This document shows positions 40,593-47,980 of a stretch of DNA of 47,980 nucleotides, in pieces. A program made the translations under genes and the position numbers. The notes below the pieces were generated by a model that was given only the letters and a program-made list of their open reading frames with translations, did no database searches and was not told the DNA's origin. Source of the stretch: Candidatus Epulonipiscium sp. (GTDB lineage Bacteria > Bacillota > Clostridia > Lachnospirales > Anaerotignaceae); the NCBI GenBank assembly GCA_012519385.1, contig JAAYQI010000114.1:1-47980 (forward strand), in the 5' to 3' direction. Positions within the stretch are counted from its first letter, which is position 1, and the number at the start of each line of letters is the position of its first letter.

Positions 40593-41381
40593 TCAAACTA
40601 CCTGTACACCGTATAACTCACATAGTCCAGCAAGATCTTTTGCAACACCATTTCCTATAGCATTAAATTTCCATATACCATTATGCTGATATAATTCACC
40701 AATCATCATAGATGTAACATTTGCGTAGTATTCATCCATCTTGAAACTAACAAGCTCTCTATCGGAAGCATCCATAATACGGATATAAGCATCTTTGAGC
40801 ATACTAAAGTTTAGATGCTTTTCTAAAGCTTCATTGATAGTAAGAACAAATACAATTTTGGCAACCGAAGGATTCAATTTCGTAAAATCAACAGATACAA
40901 TTTCTCTGTCGTTGCCTTCATCTATGGAGAAAATAGTACTTCCATCTGGGCTAGATTCTTGTCCGTAAAACACAAACCACGAATCACCTATCACCTTACC
41001 AGTAGAACTGAGAAGGAATGCAGAAACATCCACATCACAATTTGCATTGGTAACGTTCCACCCAAGACATGCCTTTATACTAGATAGCTTTCCATTATTT
41101 TCTAAAGGAACTTTTTGTCCCTTTTGAATGCTATTTATTAATTGCGGAACATTTTTGAACACGGACATTGAAGCTGACATTGACGGCGTAGCTAGGGTAG
41201 CAGAATTATTTTCCGTGTTATTGGCATGAGTAGTAGGCATCCCACTAGAATTTGATTTTGATTCATTATTAATGGATAATATATTTCTCGTATTATTTGC
41301 ACCTCGAACTTTTTTTTGATTAATTGTAAGTATTGTTTGCTTGGTCAGTGGTGCAGATGATTTCATAGGAACGCTTATCAT
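40593..41381 (-). CDS. TerD-family protein with about 90-aa low-complexity N-terminal extension
   Basis: N-terminal S/T/N-rich segment, then QLINSIQKGQKVPLE...CLGWNVTNANCDVDVSAFLLSSTGK...IDEGNDREIVSVDFTKLNP. Confidence 0.9.
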   Translation of the reverse strand: MISVPMKSSAPLTKQTILTINQKKVRGANNTRNILSINNESKSNSSGMPTTHANNTENNSATLATPSMSASMSVFKNVPQLINSIQKGQKVPLENNGKLSSIKACLGWNVTNANCDVDVSAFLLSSTGKVIGDSWFVFYGQESSPDGSTIFSIDEGNDREIVSVDFTKLNPSVAKIVFVLTINEALEKHLNFSMLKDAYIRIMDASDRELVSFKMDEYYANVTSMMIGELYQHNGIWKFNAIGNGVAKDLAGLCELYGVQVV

Positions 41382-41885
41382 TTTTCGTCACCCCATAGTC
41401 ATACTAAAAAGTCTATTCTTTTAAATACAATTCTACAACCTTATAGCAAAAAATTCAATTTATTTAGCGTAATTATGCAAAATATTGTTACATATTGACA
41501 AATCACACGAATATACAACAAGGAAGCTGTATTAGCAGGATTCTTGTTGCTCTGTTTTTAATTCCAACCATAAAACCATTCCAGTAACAAATTTACTATA
41601 CAATAAAATGCGGCTTTATCCGATTTTTTTATGTGCTGATTTTTAGCAGAGAAAACACCCTGTTCTTTTCTTTCAAAAATACCGTAATATAAAATTAAGA
41701 AATTAACAGAGTTTTTATAACGCAACCTATTTTTTTATGATATAATGATATCAGTCAAAAACAGAAAACTTAAGAACCCTATTGGGGAGTTCGGCTTTTA
41801 TGAGCATAGGTCAGTCAGAAGAAAGCAACAATACAAAAAGAGGTGTTAAAACACTCTGATTATGGCACAGGAATAGGATGATTGT

Positions 41886-42746
41886 ATGGAGTTTATTAGA
41901 AGGTTATTCAGCGATCTTGGTATCACGGATTTCGCTATGCCCTCCGTGGGTATCTTTGATATTTTGGATATTATTATTGTTGCATATATCCTATATAAAA
42001 TTATATTCTGGATTAAGGAAACCAGAGCATGGGCGTTATTTAAAGGGATTTTAGTCATCTTTGCCTTTGCTGCCATTGCGCTGGTTCTGCGCCTAAATAC
42101 CATACTTTGGATTTTGTCCAATACCATTTCCGTGGGCATCATTGCCATTATTGTTGTGTTTCAGCCGGAAATGCGTAAAGCTTTGGAGCAACTGGGCAAA
42201 GGTCGTTTTTTTTCTTATTTTGCCAAAATGGATGCCTCTGCCGAGGATGAAAAATCGGCAGCCAGAACCATAGATGAAATCGTAAAAGCCACCGACAAAA
42301 TGGGTGCCGAACGCACAGGTGCTTTGATACTGATTGAGCAAGATGTCCCGCTGGGAGATTTGGAACGAACAGGTATCCCTATTGATGCCGTTGTTACCAA
42401 TCAACTTCTAATTAACATATTTGAACACAATACCCCTCTCCATGATGGCGCCGTTATCATCCGCAGAAATCGAGTTGCTGCTGCCACCTGCTTTCTCCCC
42501 TTAACAGAAAGCAATGATGTCAGCATGGAGCTGGGAACCCGCCACCGTGCTGCTATTGGCGCCAGTGAGGTATCGGATGCACTGGTTATTGTTGTTTCCG
42601 AAGAAACAGGAACCATATCCATGGCAAAAGGGGGTACGCTCTATCGAAACCTAAGCTCAGAAACACTGCGTAGTATGCTTTCCCACACAAGTCAACATTC
42701 TTCAAAAAGAAAATTGATGCTATGGAAAGGAAGGCTGGGCAAATGA
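41886..42746 (+). CDS. cdaA: Diadenylate cyclase (DAC domain)
   Basis: LLINIFEHNTPLHDGAVIIRRNRVAAATCFLPLTES, GTRHRAAIGASEVSDALVIVVSEETG. Confidence 0.97.
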   Translation: MEFIRRLFSDLGITDFAMPSVGIFDILDIIIVAYILYKIIFWIKETRAWALFKGILVIFAFAAIALVLRLNTILWILSNTISVGIIAIIVVFQPEMRKALEQLGKGRFFSYFAKMDASAEDEKSAARTIDEIVKATDKMGAERTGALILIEQDVPLGDLERTGIPIDAVVTNQLLINIFEHNTPLHDGAVIIRRNRVAAATCFLPLTESNDVSMELGTRHRAAIGASEVSDALVIVVSEETGTISMAKGGTLYRNLSSETLRSMLSHTSQHSSKRKLMLWKGRLGK

Positions 42747-44068
42747 AAAAATTCCAAGAAATGATTACAAAAGATTTGGGATGGAAGCTGCTTTCTGTGG
42801 TAATTGCAGTGGTGCTGTGGTTTATGGTTATTAATCTGGAGCATCCTATTGAAAGCAGGTCTTACACCCAGTCTATTGTTTTTGAAAATATAGACTCTCT
42901 AACAAATCAAGGGCTTACCCTTCGTAACCCTGATGAGTTGGAAAACTTAAAAATAACCATAAAAGTAAAAGCACAACGAACAGAATTAGACCGCCTAAAC
43001 CAGTATAAGCACCAAATTAAAGCATCGGTAGATTTAGGAAACATCCCCAATGCTCAGGGCGGCATGGTAATAAACCTGCCCGTGCACGTGAAGTTGCCAG
43101 AAGCTGCTGGAACAGGCTTTGAAATCATCAGCAGAACTCCAAGCATATTAACCCTTTCCTTGGAGAGGCTTATTTCTGTGCAAAAAATAATTGAGCCAGA
43201 GTTTACAGGCACTACTGCCCAAGGATATGTTTTGACAGATATGTCTTTAAACCCTGAAACGGTAAAAATCTCCGGACCAGAATCTTTGATTGACCAAATT
43301 ACCACGGTAAAGGCAGTCATCAATTCCACAGAATTACAAGAGAGTATTTCTACAACTGTAGTGCCTCTTGCTTATGATGCCAAAGGAAATGTCATTAACA
43401 AAGTTCACATTTCCCCTAGTCAAGTTACTGCATCTCTAGGGATTTATCATATGGATACCCTTTCTCTTTCTGCAAGCACAGAAGGCGAGGTACGCCAAGG
43501 ATATGTTGTGGGAAAAATATCCTGCTCTCCTTCTACCGTAGAAATTATCGGAAGCAAAGAAGCATTGTCACAGTACAAACAGATGGTACTGCCCCCTGTT
43601 GATATTACAGATGCTACCAAAACAGTGATAAAAACCTTTTCCTTACGTAACTTACTGCCCGACGGCATTTTGCTAAAATCTGACAATTCGGGTCTTGTGC
43701 AGGTAATGATTGAGGTAAATCCCGAAAGCAAAAAACAATGGAAGATACCTGTAGACAATATTGTACTGACAGGAAAAAATACAGAACTTTATGACTATTA
43801 TTTTGAACAAGATACCTTTACACTGGAAGCTGCAGGTTCTGCTACTCAGATAAACGCAGTATCCCCAGAGAAGCTTTCCGCAGTTGTAAATGTATCGAAT
43901 GTATCCCCGGGAAGATATACCCTGCAAATTGCAGTAGAGCTTCCAGAAGGAGTCCGTATTTCGGGAGTCATGCCGGAAACCACCATAACCATATCGGAAC
44001 GAAAACAACCAGAAAATCTTCCGGAGTCTTCCCCTTCCCAACCACAGGATACAGAAAACGAACCATAA
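42743..44068 (+). CDS. cdaR: YbbR/CdaR-domain protein
   Basis: N-terminal TM DLGWKLLSVVIAVVLWFMVINLEHP and YbbR repeats; between cdaA and glmM. Confidence 0.94.
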   Translation: MKKFQEMITKDLGWKLLSVVIAVVLWFMVINLEHPIESRSYTQSIVFENIDSLTNQGLTLRNPDELENLKITIKVKAQRTELDRLNQYKHQIKASVDLGNIPNAQGGMVINLPVHVKLPEAAGTGFEIISRTPSILTLSLERLISVQKIIEPEFTGTTAQGYVLTDMSLNPETVKISGPESLIDQITTVKAVINSTELQESISTTVVPLAYDAKGNVINKVHISPSQVTASLGIYHMDTLSLSASTEGEVRQGYVVGKISCSPSTVEIIGSKEALSQYKQMVLPPVDITDATKTVIKTFSLRNLLPDGILLKSDNSGLVQVMIEVNPESKKQWKIPVDNIVLTGKNTELYDYYFEQDTFTLEAAGSATQINAVSPEKLSAVVNVSNVSPGRYTLQIAVELPEGVRISGVMPETTITISERKQPENLPESSPSQPQDTENEP

Positions 44069-44089
44069 CATCTATCAGGAGGATATAAG

Positions 44090-45439
44090 ATGGGAAAGCT
44101 ATTTGGAACTGACGGAGTTCGAGGTATTGCAAATACAGAATTAACTGGCGATTTTGCCTATAATTTAGGGCGTGCAGGAGCATTTGTACTGACAAAAGAA
44201 ACCAAGCAAGCACCCCGCATACTGGTGGGGACTGATACCCGTATCTCCGCAGATATGTTGGAGTCTGCATTGGTTGCAGGCATTTGCTCCGTAGGTGCTC
44301 ATGCTGTTTTGGTAGGCATTGTGCCTACCCCAGCTGTAGCATATTTGGTGCGAAAATACCGATTGGATGCAGGTGTTGTTATATCTGCCTCCCACAACCC
44401 CGTGGAATATAACGGTATTAAATTTTTTAACAGAGACGGCTATAAGCTCCCTGATGCCTTGGAGGAAGAAATTGAAGACCTTATTTTAAACCATCCCGAA
44501 AAACTTCCTTCCCCTACGGGGGCAAATGTAGGCACCAAGTCTTTGGCGGAAGATGCTCTGGATGATTACATTGCCTATTTACAAACCACTACAGATGCAT
44601 CTTTTCAGCCCATAAAGGTTGCTATTGATTGCGCTAACGGTGCTTCTTATAAGGCTGCACCAATTACTTTGTTAAATTTGGGTGCACGTTTATCCATTAT
44701 ACATAATGAGCCAGATGGTACTAATATCAATAAAAACTGTGGCTCTACTCATATAGAGGATTTGTGTACCTTAGTGAAAGAAAATGGTGCAGATGTAGGC
44801 TTTGCCTTTGATGGGGACGCTGACCGCTGTCTGGCAGTAGATGAAAACGGAAACCTTATCGACGGAGATAAAATACTGGCAATCTGCGGTCAATATATGA
44901 AGCGGCAAGGCAGACTGAATCAAAATACTATCGTGGGTACGGTAATGTCCAATTTAGGCCTTACCATAATGGGGCAAAAAGAGGGTATTTCCGTTTTGCA
45001 AACAAAGGTGGGCGACCGCTACGTGCTAGAAGAAATGATGCAGCATGGGTATAACTTAGGCGGGGAACAATCTGGCCATGTTATTTTTCTCGATTATAAC
45101 ACTACAGGAGATGGTATCCTAACAGCCATACAATTTTTAACAGTTATGAAGCACACAGGCAAAAAAGCCTCAGAATTAGCACAAATCATGGAAACCATGC
45201 CTCAGGTTTTGGTAAATGCTCGGGTAAATAATGCTAGAAAAAATGATTATTTAACCGTTCCTATCATAAAGGATAAAATAGAAGCCTTAAATAAACAATT
45301 TGAAGGCGAAGGCCGTGTGCTAATTAGAACCTCGGGTACAGAACCTCTGGTACGTGTTATGATTGAAGGGAAAAATCAAGAATTGATGCAAAAAGAAGCA
45401 GAACAATTAGCAAAAATAATAGAAGAAAATCTTCAATAA
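44090..45439 (+). CDS. glmM: Phosphoglucosamine mutase
   Basis: [52 protein letters not shown]. Confidence 0.98.
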   Translation: MGKLFGTDGVRGIANTELTGDFAYNLGRAGAFVLTKETKQAPRILVGTDTRISADMLESALVAGICSVGAHAVLVGIVPTPAVAYLVRKYRLDAGVVISASHNPVEYNGIKFFNRDGYKLPDALEEEIEDLILNHPEKLPSPTGANVGTKSLAEDALDDYIAYLQTTTDASFQPIKVAIDCANGASYKAAPITLLNLGARLSIIHNEPDGTNINKNCGSTHIEDLCTLVKENGADVGFAFDGDADRCLAVDENGNLIDGDKILAICGQYMKRQGRLNQNTIVGTVMSNLGLTIMGQKEGISVLQTKVGDRYVLEEMMQHGYNLGGEQSGHVIFLDYNTTGDGILTAIQFLTVMKHTGKKASELAQIMETMPQVLVNARVNNARKNDYLTVPIIKDKIEALNKQFEGEGRVLIRTSGTEPLVRVMIEGKNQELMQKEAEQLAKIIEENLQ

Positions 45440-45445
45440 CCAATG

Positions 45446-45482
45446 AACAGGTGCAGAAAATAAATTTTGCACCTGTTTTTTA
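45446..45482 (+). terminator. Intrinsic terminator after glmM
   Basis: aacaggtgcaaaa-type stem: caggtgcagaaaataaattttgcacctgttttttat. Confidence 0.75.
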
Positions 45483-45587
45483 TCTGTTATTTTTAGGAAA
45501 AACAAAAGGAACCCCTTTTTACCATCTGTAATTTGGGGTTCCTTTTTATATTAAATGGATTTCTATATGATAGTTACAAAACTGCTG

Positions 45588-46688
45588 TTACAGGTCTTCT
45601 TCCAGCCATGTTTGATCTTCTTTGATATCACGGATGAGAATCTTTCCTCTATTTTCTGGATATTTTGCTTGATGATATTGAAATATCATCCTGCCATCAG
45701 GCAATACACCGATAATTTCAATTTTTCCTGTGGGGTGAGAAAATACAAATCGGAAACTTTTTCCATGACCGTTCTGTCTGTTTTTGGCTTCTTGAACAAT
45801 TCGGTACGCCTTTTGTAACGGTACCTGAAATTGATTTTTCACCCCTGCAACAGGGCGGCACTGAAATACGTAGTATGGGTTAATTCCATGCTTCGTCAGC
45901 TTTTGCAATAGCTCTGCCAGTATGTCTGGGTTGTCATTAACGCCCTTTAAAAGCACTGTTTGATTTCTAATAACGATACCCGCCTCTTTTAACCCTTCGA
46001 TAGCGGCAAGGGCTTCCTTGGTCAGCTCTCTAGGATGGTTAAAATGGGTTACCACGTAAATTTGTTTTTTCTTGCCATATCGTTTTAGTACTTCTAAGAG
46101 CTCTCTATCTTCCGTTATTCTTTGGGGAAAAACCACAGGCACTCTTGTGCCGAAACGAATCATATGCAAATGCTCTATTGCTGTTAATTCCCTTAAATAT
46201 TCTTCTATGACAGATGTAGTATTTAAAAAAGCATCTCCACCAGACAATAAGGCATTATTAATCTCCTTATGTCCTCGAATATAATCAATCACCGGATGAA
46301 TCTGGCTGGCTACCTCTTCATCAGACATTCCCACCAAGCGTTTGCGAAAACAATGACGGCAATACATAGCACATTGGTTCGTAGAAAGTATCATAGCAGT
46401 TTGGGGATATTTATGCTGCATCCCTTCTAAAACGGTATTTTCTTTTTCTCCACTAGTATCAAGGGAGCCGCTTTCATCTTCTTCTCCAATGGCAGGGATA
46501 CACATTTTGCGGATAGGGTCATCCTCATCCTCAAAATTAATTAACGATAAATAGTAATGGGTGACGGACATGGGGTACTTCTCCAAAATAGCTGCCATGG
46601 ATTTTTCCTCTTGTTCAGATAGGTGCAATAAATTCGCCAATTCTTTGGCTGTTGTTATGTTGTCTTTTAAATATTCAGCCCAACTCAT
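45588..46688 (-). CDS. KamA-family radical SAM protein (lysine 2,3-aminomutase-like)
   Basis: ILSTNQCAMYCRHCFRKRLVG (CxxxCxxC), NALLSGGDAFLN, HFNHPRELT, PYYVFQCRPVAG. Confidence 0.92.
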   Translation of the reverse strand: MSWAEYLKDNITTAKELANLLHLSEQEEKSMAAILEKYPMSVTHYYLSLINFEDEDDPIRKMCIPAIGEEDESGSLDTSGEKENTVLEGMQHKYPQTAMILSTNQCAMYCRHCFRKRLVGMSDEEVASQIHPVIDYIRGHKEINNALLSGGDAFLNTTSVIEEYLRELTAIEHLHMIRFGTRVPVVFPQRITEDRELLEVLKRYGKKKQIYVVTHFNHPRELTKEALAAIEGLKEAGIVIRNQTVLLKGVNDNPDILAELLQKLTKHGINPYYVFQCRPVAGVKNQFQVPLQKAYRIVQEAKNRQNGHGKSFRFVFSHPTGKIEIIGVLPDGRMIFQYHQAKYPENRGKILIRDIKEDQTWLEEDL

Positions 46689-47081
46689 ACAATCACCTTC
46701 TTATCTAGTTTGATATTAAAAATAGTATCCCCCCATATGATTATAGGATACTTTCCACAAAAAACTAAAACCATAGGCTTTTAGTTCTCGTTTTTTGGTT
46801 GGAATATAAGTATACCATAACTTTTTTTGAATAAAAATCCTTATTGTGTTTATTTTTTTATACAATAAAAAATTTTGTATATTATTACAAAAAAAACGTC
46901 TTCCTTACGCATTATCACAAACAGATTCAGTAAACCCTACAAATTTCAGTTTATGCAAAATAAACAGTACTTTTGGGAAATGTTTCCTCATAAATCCGTA
47001 GACATTTCCCTATTAGCTTTGATATAATATACAGAACAAAAAAGGATGTCATACTATCCACAGCCAAGAAAGGATATACCT

Positions 47082-47942
47082 ATGGAATTTACTTTAAAAA
47101 AAGAAATAAAACGCATCATACTTGTGCTGATTGCGGCAATTCTTACTGCGATTAACATTAAGACATTTGTACGTACAGGGGGGTTGGTACCTGGAGGGTT
47201 TAATGGATTAACTTTGCTGCTGCAAAGAAGCTGTTATCAGTTTTTTCAGATTTCTTTGCCCTTTACTGTAATTAACTTTTCTTTAAATGCGATTCCTGTT
47301 ATCATTAGCTTTAAAATGTTGGGGAAACGATTTACATTGTATTCCTGTCTTATGATTTTTTTGACAGGTATTCTAACTGATATCATACCCGCAAACCCTT
47401 TAACTTATGATATTCTTTTAATTTCTGTTTTTGGCGGTATCCTAAACGGCTTTGCCGTCAGCCTCTGCTTAATAGGCGGCGCAACCAGCGGCGGTACGGA
47501 TTTTATCGCAATCTTTTTATCAGAACGCTATAAAATTGATACTTGGTATCATATTTTGATGGCAAATGCTGTAATGCTTATGGTTGCAGGCTTTTTATTC
47601 GGATGGGATAAGGCGCTGTATTCTATTATATTTCAATTTGCCTCTACCCAGGTGGTACACACACTGCATTTGCGTTATAAAAAGCACACTCTTTTTATTG
47701 TAACGGATCACCCTAATGAGGTATATGGAGCTATAAAAGAGTGTACCCACCATAGTGCTACCATATTAAACGGCACAGGATGCTATCAGCATCAGCAACA
47801 TAGTGTGGTGTATTCCATTGTTTCCAGTGATGAGGTGAAGCTGGTTTTAAGTAAAATTCACTCAGCAGACCCAAAGGCATTTATCAATGTCATTAAAACT
47901 GACCAATTAGAAGGACGCTTTTATCATAAACCCACAGAATAG
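47082..47942 (+). CDS. YitT-family membrane protein with C-terminal DUF2179 domain
   Basis: GGLVPGGFNGLTLLLQR, GGATSGGTDFIAIFLSERYKIDT; C-terminal HHSATILNGTGCYQHQQHSVVYSIVSSDEVKLVLSKIHSADPKAFINVIKTDQLEGRF. Confidence 0.92.
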   Translation: MEFTLKKEIKRIILVLIAAILTAINIKTFVRTGGLVPGGFNGLTLLLQRSCYQFFQISLPFTVINFSLNAIPVIISFKMLGKRFTLYSCLMIFLTGILTDIIPANPLTYDILLISVFGGILNGFAVSLCLIGGATSGGTDFIAIFLSERYKIDTWYHILMANAVMLMVAGFLFGWDKALYSIIFQFASTQVVHTLHLRYKKHTLFIVTDHPNEVYGAIKECTHHSATILNGTGCYQHQQHSVVYSIVSSDEVKLVLSKIHSADPKAFINVIKTDQLEGRFYHKPTE

Positions 47943-47980
47943 AAAATAAAAAAAGAACCCCCTTGATTTCACAATAAAAT

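Noticed and set aside
1-47980. CRISPR array, intact IS element or prophage
   Set aside because: No regularly spaced direct repeats, transposase ORF or phage structural genes were seen anywhere in the window.

Overview
This 48-kb window looks like a low-GC Firmicutes (Clostridia) chromosome. All family calls come from reading the ORF translations; no searches were run. From left to right it contains: (i) an S-layer-homology (SLH) surface-protein locus (about 1-5.8 kb) with one frameshifted LRR/InlB-repeat/SLH gene, one intact inverted Ig-like/SLH gene and a decayed SLH copy; (ii) a methyl-accepting chemotaxis protein and a DUF255/YyaL thioredoxin-fold protein; (iii) a redox/oxygen-defence neighbourhood (rubredoxin, nitroreductase, flavodiiron protein, and an XRE-HTH protein fused to a complete desulfoferrodoxin-like domain) with a probable 6S RNA; (iv) type-4/5 uracil-DNA glycosylase, rhomboid, bofA, yaaL-like DUF2508, with a dense cluster of perfect DnaA boxes (TTATCCACA); (v) nifJ, a hypothetical protein, greA, lysS; (vi) a 17-kb Ter stress-response island (24.5-41.4 kb) between lysS and cdaA; (vii) cdaA-cdaR-glmM, a KamA-family radical SAM gene and a YitT-family gene. 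The Ter island carries PRTase_2-TRSP, StiP-PELOTA, AIM24, HAD, a Ca2+-type P-ATPase, four TerD paralogs, a TelA/YceH-like protein, a YceG-like protein, a rhomboid, a YceG-like/HtrA-protease fusion, an HpcH/HpaI (CitE-like) lyase and a SHOCT-like protein. The most interesting items are the YceG-like/HtrA fusion with an adjacent rhomboid inside the Ter island, an apparent internal repeat in YceG, the HTH-desulfoferrodoxin sensor candidate, and the non-oriC DnaA-box cluster.
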